Positions 1 through 7,539 of a stretch of DNA of 39,645 nt are shown piece after piece. The stretch comes from Candidatus Bathyarchaeota archaeon. Lineage in GTDB: Archaea; Thermoproteota; Bathyarchaeia; Bathyarchaeales; Bathyarchaeaceae. Location of the stretch: contig SOJZ01000040.1 of assembly GCA_004376295.1 (NCBI GenBank), positions 1 through 39,645 on the forward strand. The letters run 5' to 3'. The translations under genes were made by a program, and so were the position numbers. Each line of letters opens with the position of its first letter. Positions within the stretch are counted from its first letter, which is position 1. The notes under the pieces are model-generated. The model was not told the origin of the DNA. It did no database searches and was given only the letters and a program-made list of their open reading frames with translations.

Positions 1-120
1 GATATTACTGGTCCTGAGGATCCGCCTGCTAGTGGAGAGTATCCGCCTGACGGGGCGGTTGACGGCTGGGACATGACGTTAGCAAGCAAAAACTATGGGA
101 GATCAGTCTCCCTTCCATAG
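1..120 (+). CDS. C-terminal end of a dockerin-type surface protein (partial)
   Basis: The open frame enters from the left edge and ends at a TAG at 118-120. It encodes about 39 residues: DITGPEDPP..., a Pro-rich stretch, then DGAVDGWDMTLASKNYG. This is the last repeat of the expanded-loop dockerin also seen at the ends of the proteins at 1891 and 6832, and its DNA is very similar to both. The rest of the gene lies outside the window, so its catalytic or structural domains are unknown. Dockerins are known to bind cohesin domains. Here the nearby cohesin-like proteins (459-1331 and 7540-9096) are the obvious candidate partners, by inference only. Confidence 0.75.
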   Translation, partial: DITGPEDPPASGEYPPDGAVDGWDMTLASKNYGRSVSLP

Positions 121-458
121 GTTCGGAGTTTGTCTCTGTTGAAGCATGCATGGATTATTCTAATGTTGAATTTGTAGCTTTTAACATTAAAAATCCTTCA
201 AGCAAAGCCTGAAGTTCGGAAATCAAGCAAAAACTAAAACGACAATGCAGGTAATTTCAAGGTATTAAAATGTATGGCTCTTGTGTGATGTAGCTACAGT
301 CTGTGGGATCATAAACGTACTTGTTTCCCGACCACTGGGGCCTGTTCCGTAGAGCAAGCTGGTCCACTGATGCATGCATGGAGTTTTGTAATAGAAGATA
401 ATACAACAAATTATTTAAATGAGAGTTGCGTAACAATGTGGTAGTGAGAGGAGAAAGG
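121..458. other. Intergenic region upstream of the cohesin-like gene
   Basis: These 338 bases hold no convincing gene. Two copies of a GCATGCAT-type palindrome occur (about 144-153 and 370-381). A TATA-box-like TTATTTAAAT lies at 411-420, followed by the ribosome binding site of the next gene. The reading frames on either strand here lack protein-like composition. Confidence 0.5.
411..420 (+). promoter_or_regulatory. TATA-box-like promoter for the 459 gene
   Basis: TTATTTAAAT resembles an archaeal TATA element. A transcript starting about 25 bases downstream (near 442-446) would have a short leader containing GAGGAGAAAGG (447-457) just before the ATG at 459. Inferred from sequence only. Confidence 0.45.
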
Positions 459-1331
459 ATGAGAAAAAGGAGAATTGTATATCTTTCACTTGTCATAGCA
501 ATACTTAGCATAACCCTAATGGCAGCCACAGGTATACGAAATGTTTCAGCAACAGACACACCACGAATCTTCGTTTTCCCTGCAAGCAGAACAGGACCCT
601 ATAATACGGGGCAATTACTTACATGGCAGGTAAGAATCGACAGCACATCGGGTAACGGTGCACCTCACGTAACTACTGAGGCGGCAGCAGACAGTGACAA
701 AACGTGGGCTTGGGAAGTCATAATAACATATGACGAAACCGTGGTAAATGTAACTACTGCGCCGTACAGGCATACCTCAAGAGATTGGTTCAACTCGTTC
801 CATAAGTGGTTCTGGGATGGGGATATGTGGGAGTGGGAAGACCTTGGATCGTATCAAAACTCCTTTGCTGGATCTGTTGATCAGGATACTGGTACAATGA
901 GTGCGTGGTGTGGGCTCATAGAAGATCCGACGGATGATCTGCTTCCATCTGGCGACGAGGACCCGTTTCCAAACGCCGGTTTGCATTCGGGAAGCTACTA
1001 CGACCTACCATACACAGATGGCATAAGCACATCTTCGCTCGTGTTTCCGCCGGGAGGTTGGTCTGGTGACTACTTCATTCTGTTCATGTTTAAGACTACT
1101 CTGTTGGTAGATGTTCCGCCAGGCTACAGTCCGCTTGCCATCGATGAAGCCAGACTTTGGTGTTACGACGGACAGACGCTTTACCCAGCCACAACAGAAG
1201 ATGCCGATCTCGGTACACCACCAAGTCCAGAGTTCCCACTAGGACTAGAAATAATGATGATGGTAACTGCAGCGGTACCCATCGTGTACATTTGGCGACT
1301 GCGCAAACGCGTCCACAAGAAGGTGCTGTAA
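459..1331 (+). CDS. Secreted cohesin-like protein with a PEF-type C-terminal sorting signal
   Basis: 290 residues. The ATG at 459 is preferred over the TTG at 426 because GAGGAGAAAGG sits directly before it and the protein then begins with a clean signal peptide (MRKRRIVYLS..., about 30 residues). The middle region has cohesin-like spacing: a strand near TWQVRIDS, then ITYDETVVNVT, then a late strand FMFKTTLLVDVP. This is a pattern-level match, not proven. The tail has SPEFPLG, a hydrophobic stretch (MMMVTAAVPIVYIW) and a basic end (RLRKRVHKK), which is the tripartite layout of PEF-CTERM sorting signals processed by archaeosortases. An archaeosortase gene lies at 10583. The stop codon directly abuts the ATG of the next gene, implying an operon. 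Likely role: surface-anchored receptor for dockerin proteins. Confidence 0.65.
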   Translation: MRKRRIVYLSLVIAILSITLMAATGIRNVSATDTPRIFVFPASRTGPYNTGQLLTWQVRIDSTSGNGAPHVTTEAAADSDKTWAWEVIITYDETVVNVTTAPYRHTSRDWFNSFHKWFWDGDMWEWEDLGSYQNSFAGSVDQDTGTMSAWCGLIEDPTDDLLPSGDEDPFPNAGLHSGSYYDLPYTDGISTSSLVFPPGGWSGDYFILFMFKTTLLVDVPPGYSPLAIDEARLWCYDGQTLYPATTEDADLGTPPSPEFPLGLEIMMMVTAAVPIVYIWRLRKRVHKKVL

Positions 1332-1790
1332 ATGAAAACACGAAGGCTAACCGTGCTTTCCCTAATCCTACTGGCAGCACTACTGGTAGGCGCAATTGCC
1401 ATCAACGCCACTGCGGCAAAAACATTGAAACTAAAGGTGAAGTGGAAGCCTCCTGACTACTTGTTAGACAGCAATCCACCAGATCCATGGAACGCAGAAA
1501 TGTGGCTTACGGGTGATCACGATTTTACCGAAATAGACCCCACAACCATCTGGCTTGAAGGCATATACTCACCTGAATATGACCCATACCCATCAGAGAA
1601 CAAGCCTAGACTGGTCGTGCCCTTCGACGGCTACGATGTACTGATAGCCCTAATGCTTAAAGTGGGTCACATGGTGCCTGGAGGAGAATACCGCGTCTAT
1701 CTAGAGATCACAGGAGAACTCAACGATGGAACACCCTTCGCAGGTAAAAGCGGCATAAGCCTGCTGATCCCAGAGAACCCTGGGCCATAA
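1332..1790 (+). CDS. Small secreted protein, paralogue of the protein at 36621-37091
   Basis: 152 residues with an N-terminal signal peptide (MKTRRLTVLSLILLAALLVG, then INATAA). There is no C-terminal membrane segment. The mature part is a compact beta-rich domain with EMWLTGDHDFTEIDPTTIWL followed near the end by ITGELNDGTPFAGKSGI. The same two blocks recur in the protein at 36621-37091 (AHIWFSEEDYDVNNIDISSV and GNLNGGNPFEGSDKIRV), so the two are paralogues. This type of domain is common in secreted proteins of archaea and some bacteria, but I know of no assigned function. The ATG follows the upstream TAA with no gap, so translation is probably coupled to the cohesin-like gene and the product probably acts at the cell surface with it. 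Confidence 0.75.
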   Translation: MKTRRLTVLSLILLAALLVGAIAINATAAKTLKLKVKWKPPDYLLDSNPPDPWNAEMWLTGDHDFTEIDPTTIWLEGIYSPEYDPYPSENKPRLVVPFDGYDVLIALMLKVGHMVPGGEYRVYLEITGELNDGTPFAGKSGISLLIPENPGP

Positions 1791-1828
1791 TCTAGAAACC
1801 TCCCCCCTTTTATCAGCCCAACAGTTTA

Positions 1829-1848
1829 CATCGTTTTGTTAGTTTTTA
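1829..1848 (+). terminator. T-rich tract after the two-gene surface operon
   Basis: The sequence CATCGTTTTGTTAGTTTTT about 40-55 bases after the TAA of the small secreted gene resembles an archaeal oligo-T terminator. There is no strong hairpin. It separates this operon from the NosD gene at 1891. Confidence 0.3.
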
Positions 1849-1890
1849 ACAACGGCGGTGCGCGTATCGTGTTTATCAAGGAGATTATGA

Positions 1891-3771
1891 ATGTTGAATT
1901 GCAAAGGAAACATGGTTCACCAAGCTAAAATGCTAAAAGGTGGACTGTCTGCTGAATCGAGCGCACGCGCATTAGTGTTAATTGCATGTTTATTGTCAAT
2001 CGTACTCTCTTTTTATCAGATTAAACCAGCTTACAGTCAAACTATTCATGTTCCGGATGAATTTGATACAATACAAGAGGCAGTAAACAACGCCACTGCT
2101 GGCTACACAATACAAGTAGGTCCAGGAATCTACTACGAGCACGTTGAGGTGACCAAATCCCTAACGATAATTGGGGAAGACCCCCTAACTACAATAGTTG
2201 ACGGAACCGCTAATGGGACGGTGTTCGACCTAGAGGAAGCGAGCAACGTTAACATAGCTGGTTTCACAATACGCAATGCAGGAAACAGCTATAATGCCAT
2301 AGCCTTAACAAAGGCACTACCAGCCAATGATTACCACCAGATTATCAACAATATCATAACAACAAGTCAACACGGCGTTTTCGTGAGCCATTCCAGAAGC
2401 AATACTATTTTCAATAACACGTTCGTCAGCAATGGTCTTGCAGGCATCTGCCTAAATGATGCTGACAACGTCAACATTACAGCAAACACCATAGCGGACA
2501 GCGCCCATGGCATTAAAATGACGTCTACCCTCGACGCCGATATCATAGGCAACACTATCTATCAAACTTCCTACGCGGTTCACATAACCTCATCCTCCAC
2601 AGGAACCACCATAAGACACAATCTTATATCCGGACAGACGGCAGGAGTATATTCAACTTCAGACAGCACCACCATCGACCACAACACAATAGAAGAAGGC
2701 GCATACGGCGTCTACTTCTACAACTGCTACGATGGTGCAGTCTACTACAACACTTTCATGAACAATTCATACGGCATCCGGCTATACATGCCGACATCAT
2801 CAGCCTCAAGCCACAACATCGATAACAACAAAATACTGAACACTGACTGGGCACTTGAGCTGGTAAACGCAGATGGCAACACATTTACAGGCAATTGGAT
2901 ACAACAAAACACATATGGAATATACATGTCAAGCTCCAGCTCCAACACCGTCTACCACAACAACTTTGTCAACAACAACATGCAAACGTATTCGGGGATA
3001 GGAACAGGAAACCAGTGGGACAATGGTTATCCTTCTGGCGGAAACTACTGGAGCGACTATGCTGATGAAGATAACTACAGTGGTCCCGACCAAGACCAGC
3101 CTGGAGGTGATGGCATAGGCGATGCATCATACAGGATATTGCCTATGGGATATGACGACTATCCTCTCATGACTACGTGGAGCGAACACGATGTATCAAT
3201 TCAAAGTGTCACAGTTTCCACGAATGAAATCAATCCATACTTGCAGCCAATAGTAAACATTACAGTCACCGTTATAAACCGAGCAAACATAAGCGTGTCA
3301 GAAACCTTCAACGTGACAGCAAAATATAACCTCAACATCATCGGAACAAAACCAGTCAGCGATCTGGCACAGGGAGCAACCGAAACCTTAGAATTCAACT
3401 GGAACACCTCACTGGTCGCTCCTGGAAACCATGCGATAAGCGCAGAAGCAAGCACAGTACCTGATGAACTCAACACTGACAACAACGTTTTCATTGACGG
3501 TGAAGCCACGGTAATCCTTATGGGCGACATCACGGGTCCGGAGGATCCGCCTGGTGGTGGAGAGTACCCGCCAGACGGAAGAGTTGACGGCTGGGACATG
3601 ACAGCGTTCGGTAAGGCTTACGGGTCTACTCCAGGCGCGTCAAACTGGAATGAGGATGCCGACATCACGGGTCCTGAGGATCCACCTGGTAGTGGACAGT
3701 ACCCGCCTGACGGGGTGGTTGATGGTTGGGACGTGACGGCAGCAAGCAAGAACTACGGAATATCCATCTGA
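1891..3771 (+). CDS. NosD-like beta-helix surface protein with CARDB and double dockerin
   Basis: 626 residues. The ATG at 1891 has AAGGAG at 1878-1883. A signal segment at about 27-48 ends near PAYSQ. Residues 50-410 form a right-handed parallel beta-helix of the NosD/PbH1 type: it opens with IHVPDEFDTIQEAVNNAT and has many repeats such as NTIFNNTF, and the typical closing block GGNYWSDYADEDN...DDYPLM. Residues about 430-540 are a CARDB-like domain (HDVSIQSVTVS, then NVTVTVINR-like strands). The last 81 residues hold two dockerin repeats with an expanded calcium loop: DITGPEDPPGGGEYPPDG at residue 546 and DITGPEDPPGSGQYPPDG at residue 591. Beta-helices of this class often bind or cleave carbohydrate, but no catalytic set is obvious. 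Probably exported and tethered through a cohesin. Confidence 0.85.
   Translation: MLNCKGNMVHQAKMLKGGLSAESSARALVLIACLLSIVLSFYQIKPAYSQTIHVPDEFDTIQEAVNNATAGYTIQVGPGIYYEHVEVTKSLTIIGEDPLTTIVDGTANGTVFDLEEASNVNIAGFTIRNAGNSYNAIALTKALPANDYHQIINNIITTSQHGVFVSHSRSNTIFNNTFVSNGLAGICLNDADNVNITANTIADSAHGIKMTSTLDADIIGNTIYQTSYAVHITSSSTGTTIRHNLISGQTAGVYSTSDSTTIDHNTIEEGAYGVYFYNCYDGAVYYNTFMNNSYGIRLYMPTSSASSHNIDNNKILNTDWALELVNADGNTFTGNWIQQNTYGIYMSSSSSNTVYHNNFVNNNMQTYSGIGTGNQWDNGYPSGGNYWSDYADEDNYSGPDQDQPGGDGIGDASYRILPMGYDDYPLMTTWSEHDVSIQSVTVSTNEINPYLQPIVNITVTVINRANISVSETFNVTAKYNLNIIGTKPVSDLAQGATETLEFNWNTSLVAPGNHAISAEASTVPDELNTDNNVFIDGEATVILMGDITGPEDPPGGGEYPPDGRVDGWDMTAFGKAYGSTPGASNWNEDADITGPEDPPGSGQYPPDGVVDGWDVTAASKNYGISI
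3526..3762 (+). repeat. Two expanded-loop dockerin cassettes
   Basis: Units start at 3526 and 3661, a spacing of 135 bases. Each encodes DITGPEDPP, a short Gly-rich linker, YPPDG, V-D-G-W-D and a following helix. At DNA level they closely resemble the units at 1-107 and, on the other strand, 6847-7080. Shared wording such as GGTCCTGAGGATCC in different genes suggests recent duplication or gene conversion. Confidence 0.75.
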
Positions 3772-3843
3772 TTCTGAAATGCATACATGCAGATGAGAAA
3801 GCGGTGATAAAACATTCTACTTACACTTCTGGGGGGATCATAC

Positions 3844-6639
3844 TTGACTAAGAGAGACGGAGCAAAACTCCTTTACATTCTTCTTCTGTCCGCACTGGTC
3901 TCTTTCTCCATATTGTCCAGCATTCCAACAGCCACTCCCACCGATTTCAAACAAGAAAAAACACGAGACACCACGGAAACAACGCTTCAAGCAGCACCTT
4001 CTGATGCCAAGAATCTGACGTTCACGCCCGCAATGTGGAAACCGTTCTGGGTTGACCAAGACAACAACAGGGTTGCTGACTCACTTGACCAAGAAATCGT
4101 GACTAGAATGGCTAACGACACCCATGAGGACTACACAAACGTTATTGTAGCCCTAAAATCTGAACCAACAGCCTATGATGCAAACACCTTCGCCTTGTTC
4201 GGCGGGTATGTAACCACCTCTCCATGGAAATACGCGATCTATGGATTCGGTGGACAAATACCTTACAACAGAATAGTGGACTTTGCAGAATCTAACCCTA
4301 ATGTTCTTCTAGTTGAGAAGGAAACGGTCTTTCATGCCACAATCGCCTACGCAGCTTCACAGGTAGGTGCGAGAACATACGTCTGGAACACCTTGGGACT
4401 TCAGGGGGACTCAAACTCATCCATAGCCATCGTAGACTCAGGCATAGACGACTCTCACCCAGACTTCTCGCCAGGGTTTGGAGACCAAAACTTCACGAAG
4501 AAGATAGTCGGATGGAACGACCAGATAAACCCTGGCACAACCTCTCCATACGACGATGATGGACACGGCTCACACGTCGCAGGATTAGCTGCTGGAAACG
4601 GTTTCTACAGCACGGACGCCTCGGGAAACGCGATCGCCACTTGGGGAGCAAATCTCGGAGAAATGCCCACAGGGACTTACTACATAAGCGGCATGATGGT
4701 GAACAAGACGGGTCTCATAACGATAAAGGTGAAGTGGAAAAACTCTTGGAAAGGAACGCTGGGCGCTCTTCGCCTGTACTACGGAGACAAGACACTGACA
4801 GGAAGCTGGACTCTGGTGGACTCTGTGAACCCAAGCATCAAAGATCAATGGTATACTCTAACCCACGAGGTAACGTCAACTCCTTCAGGCGGCTACGACA
4901 TGTATCATATATTGATGTCCTTCACAGCAGGAAGCCCCTCTTGGCTCGATAATTTCTATGTAGTCTTTACAATGTCTTGGCCGTACAATCCGCCTGCAGA
5001 CGGCTTTCCAGCTTGGACAGGTATTGCACCTGAAGCTAAGCTTGTAGGAGTCAAAGCGATAGACTACACTGGCAGCGGAACAGACACAGGACTAATCAGT
5101 GCCATCAACTGGATTATTGCGAACAGAGAAGCCTATCACATCGTCATCACAAGCATGAGCTTGGGCTTCTCCGTTGAAGTTGCCACAGTAGATGCTGCCA
5201 TTGTAAACCTGGTAAACAGTGGAGTAACCACGATTGTCTCAGCTGGAAACAGCGGACATGGAGGAAACAATATATACACACCCGGCTCCGTGGACGAGGT
5301 AATCACCGTAGCTGCCACAAACCAGTTTGACAACATAGTCCATTTTAGCAGCCAAGGTGGAACCTCGCGACACACAGGCAATACTATGAAGCCAGATGTA
5401 GCTGCTCCTGGAGGCAGCTTCTTTGCCGTTCCTTTGTTCAGTGCAGATAGCAATGATTGGGACGCAGGAAAGATGTGGTCAGACGTCCTGAATGATGATG
5501 GAGCTCCAATGCAGGGGACCTCCATGTCTACTCCCATAGTGGCGGGTGCTGCAAACATCATAATTCAAGCTATGGGCGGATTTGCTGATTGGCAGTACAC
5601 ACGCGGTCAAGCCTTGCTGCCGAAAATGATCTTGCTGATGACTGCCACAGAAATCTATCCAAACTCAAGAGAATATTATACTTCGTACAGCCCGACTTTA
5701 GAGAGAGGTGGTAAAGATGTTCATGAGGGTTATGGCAGACTGAACCTTGATGCAGCAGTGGATGCTGTATTGAAGACCTATGAGGTTGGGACAACAGTCG
5801 CTGATACGTTAGGTAAGCCTCCAACTCTTTCAGACATCTCGGTGCTCGGCCAAAAGCTTGCATGGGCTAGAAAGATGCAGCTTGTTACGGTTGGGAGGCA
5901 CAACTTCACACTTGAGGTTCCTACGGGAGCAGACTTTGACCTTTACATCTACAACAGCACAGGCACATCTTATGGAGAACCAGCCATAATAGCAGAAAGC
6001 ATAAACGCCACAACTGGAGGATATGAACAGATTATTCTAAACGCACCATACAATGGAACCTACTACCTGGTTGTGAAGCGAGCAACAGCCACTACAGGAG
6101 ACGGTACATTCACTTTGGAAAGCGCATTCACGCCGAACCACGATGTGGCCGTGCGGGAAGTTGAGCCATCTGTCTCCCCAGTCTATGAAGGTAACACGCT
6201 AAACATTACCGTCACCGTGAAAAATAAGGGACTCAACACGGAATCATTCAACGTCACCACCTTCTACAACAACAGCGCCATAGAAACACAAATCGTATCG
6301 AACTTGAACCCAAGCGACGCAACCACGTTAAATTTCACTTGGAACACATCTGGAGTAACCCCTAGCAACTACACAATCAAGACAGAAGCCACCATCGTAG
6401 AGAACGAGTACAACACCACTGACAACACATTCATTAACGGAATAGTCTACGTAAAAATTCCAGGCGACGAAAACGGCGATGGCACAGTAGACAACTCCGA
6501 CTTAGCAGCCCTCGTCAACGCATATGGAAGCACACTAGACGCTCCAAACTGGAATCCAGACAGCGACTTCAACACAGACAACATAATCGACGCTCTGGAC
6601 TTGGCAATATTCAGCAGAAACTACGGAGAAGCAATTTGA
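3844..6639 (+). CDS. Secreted subtilisin-like serine protease with PPC, CARDB and dockerin domains
   Basis: 931 residues. The TTG at 3844 is chosen because GGGGGGATC lies just upstream; a signal peptide follows (residues 9-30). The S8 catalytic set is complete: Asp198 in IVDSGIDDSHPDF, His241 in DDDGHGSHVAG, oxyanion Asn469 in SAGNSGHG and Ser560 in GTSMSTPIVAGA. About 130 residues after the His motif (roughly 260-385) form a jelly-roll-like insertion that interrupts the protease fold. Downstream come a PPC-like domain (VTVGRHNFTLEVPTGADF to about 760), a CARDB-like domain (HDVAVREVEPSVS) and a conventional dockerin (GDENGDGTVDNSDL and DFNTDNIIDALDL, residues 874-931). Expected role: extracellular protein processing or nutrient acquisition, docked to a cohesin. 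The N-terminal region resembles an I9-like propeptide. Confidence 0.92.
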   Translation: MTKRDGAKLLYILLLSALVSFSILSSIPTATPTDFKQEKTRDTTETTLQAAPSDAKNLTFTPAMWKPFWVDQDNNRVADSLDQEIVTRMANDTHEDYTNVIVALKSEPTAYDANTFALFGGYVTTSPWKYAIYGFGGQIPYNRIVDFAESNPNVLLVEKETVFHATIAYAASQVGARTYVWNTLGLQGDSNSSIAIVDSGIDDSHPDFSPGFGDQNFTKKIVGWNDQINPGTTSPYDDDGHGSHVAGLAAGNGFYSTDASGNAIATWGANLGEMPTGTYYISGMMVNKTGLITIKVKWKNSWKGTLGALRLYYGDKTLTGSWTLVDSVNPSIKDQWYTLTHEVTSTPSGGYDMYHILMSFTAGSPSWLDNFYVVFTMSWPYNPPADGFPAWTGIAPEAKLVGVKAIDYTGSGTDTGLISAINWIIANREAYHIVITSMSLGFSVEVATVDAAIVNLVNSGVTTIVSAGNSGHGGNNIYTPGSVDEVITVAATNQFDNIVHFSSQGGTSRHTGNTMKPDVAAPGGSFFAVPLFSADSNDWDAGKMWSDVLNDDGAPMQGTSMSTPIVAGAANIIIQAMGGFADWQYTRGQALLPKMILLMTATEIYPNSREYYTSYSPTLERGGKDVHEGYGRLNLDAAVDAVLKTYEVGTTVADTLGKPPTLSDISVLGQKLAWARKMQLVTVGRHNFTLEVPTGADFDLYIYNSTGTSYGEPAIIAESINATTGGYEQIILNAPYNGTYYLVVKRATATTGDGTFTLESAFTPNHDVAVREVEPSVSPVYEGNTLNITVTVKNKGLNTESFNVTTFYNNSAIETQIVSNLNPSDATTLNFTWNTSGVTPSNYTIKTEATIVENEYNTTDNTFINGIVYVKIPGDENGDGTVDNSDLAALVNAYGSTLDAPNWNPDSDFNTDNIIDALDLAIFSRNYGEAI

Positions 6640-6792
6640 GAGAAATTGGAAGATAGATTTTCAAGAAGGATCTCATGTACTGTTCTCATGTCATGCATGC
6701 ATTGACCCATCAATAGCATTCCCTATTTTACAGAAAGGAAGAGACTATCTAAGGATAGAGCTAAGAGGGAATTCAACCACTATTTTGTCTCA

Positions 6793-6824
6793 TTTGATTT
6801 TCAGAAAATTGTGTAGAAAAAAAG
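6793..6824. terminator. Bidirectional terminator region between convergent genes
   Basis: Convergent genes end at 6639 (+) and 6832 (-). ATTTTC-A-GAAAAT forms an inverted repeat at 6797-6809, and seven adenines at 6817-6823 give a T-tract for transcripts leaving the minus-strand gene. The rest of 6640-6792 holds no gene, only one GCATGCAT palindrome near 6693. Confidence 0.4.
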
Positions 6825-6831
6825 AGGGAGT

Positions 6832-7515
6832 TTAGGGGTCGATTTTTCCGTAGTTTTTGCTTGCCAACGTCATGTCCCAGCCGTCAACCACTCCGTCTGG
6901 CGGGTACTGTCCACTGGCAGGCGGATTTTCAGGGCCGGTCATGTCTGCGTCTTCGTTCCAGTTTGACGAGCCTGAGGTAGACCCGTAAGCCTTACTCAGT
7001 GCTGTCATGTCCCAGCCGTCAACTCTTCCGTCAGGCGGATACTCTCCGCTGGCAGGCGGATTCTCAGGACCCGTGATGTCTCCCATTATTGACAAGATGC
7101 TAGCTTTGCCGGTTACCCAGAGGCGTTCGAAGCTGTAGTAGATTAATTTGCAGGGTTCGGTGAAGGTGTGTGACCAAGATTGGCCTGGCGGGATGGGGGC
7201 TGGTACTAGGTAGGTTGATGTGTTTCCTGCGAATACGAGCCATAGTGTATAGATCACTTGGTCATTGTTGGTCCATGTAACCATGTCGCCTTTTTCAATG
7301 CAGATGCGTGGTGGGGTAAAGGAAAAGTCAAGGATGGCTACGTTCTGAAGGCCTAGTGCTTCGGGTTCGAAGAGTAGATCAGGCATGGTTGTGTCGTGCG
7401 TTGTCGGTGTGTGCGCAATTAGTGGGATCAGTAGATTTGACGTTGCGAGTATCAAGGATATAGCTAAGATTGCCGCCAAGAGCAACAGTTGTTTTTGCGA
7501 CAGTTTCAGAGTCAT
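6832..7515 (-). CDS. Secreted cupredoxin-like protein with double expanded-loop dockerin
   Basis: 227 residues starting at ATG 7515. An N-terminal hydrophobic signal (residues 9-34) is followed by a plastocyanin-like domain (about 55-142): DFSFTPPRICIEKGDMVTWT, NNDQ, PGQSWSHTF and a closing WVTGKAS strand match the fold. The normal type 1 copper ligands look lost. The first His position reads VIYTLW, and the usual Y-C-x-x-H-x-x-M segment reads YYSFERLWVTG. The domain is therefore probably structural or binds something else. Two dockerin repeats begin at residues 146 and 191 with the 12-residue loop insertion (DITGPENPPASGEYPPDG). The cohesin-bearing gene lies 25 bases upstream on the same strand, so the dockerin protein and its likely partner are probably co-transcribed. 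Confidence 0.8.
   Translation of the reverse strand: MTLKLSQKQLLLLAAILAISLILATSNLLIPLIAHTPTTHDTTMPDLLFEPEALGLQNVAILDFSFTPPRICIEKGDMVTWTNNDQVIYTLWLVFAGNTSTYLVPAPIPPGQSWSHTFTEPCKLIYYSFERLWVTGKASILSIMGDITGPENPPASGEYPPDGRVDGWDMTALSKAYGSTSGSSNWNEDADMTGPENPPASGQYPPDGVVDGWDMTLASKNYGKIDP
6847..7080 (-). repeat. Two expanded-loop dockerin cassettes (minus strand)
   Basis: Units start at 7080 and 6945 reading leftwards, again 135 bases apart as at 3526-3762. The encoded motif is D-x-T-G, a 12-residue Pro-rich insert, then DGxVDGWDMT. The second unit is nearly the same as the fragment at 1-107. Confidence 0.75.
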
Positions 7516-7539
7516 TCGATTTGATCTCCTGGTTTGATC

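Noticed and set aside
257-559. Minus-strand reading frame of about 100 residues
   Set aside because: Low-complexity composition, overlaps the promoter and start of a well-supported gene, no ribosome binding site.
4585-4952. Alternative frames within the protease insertion
   Set aside because: They are shadows of the subtilisin-like gene, whose frame is continuous through the insertion; no frameshift is needed.
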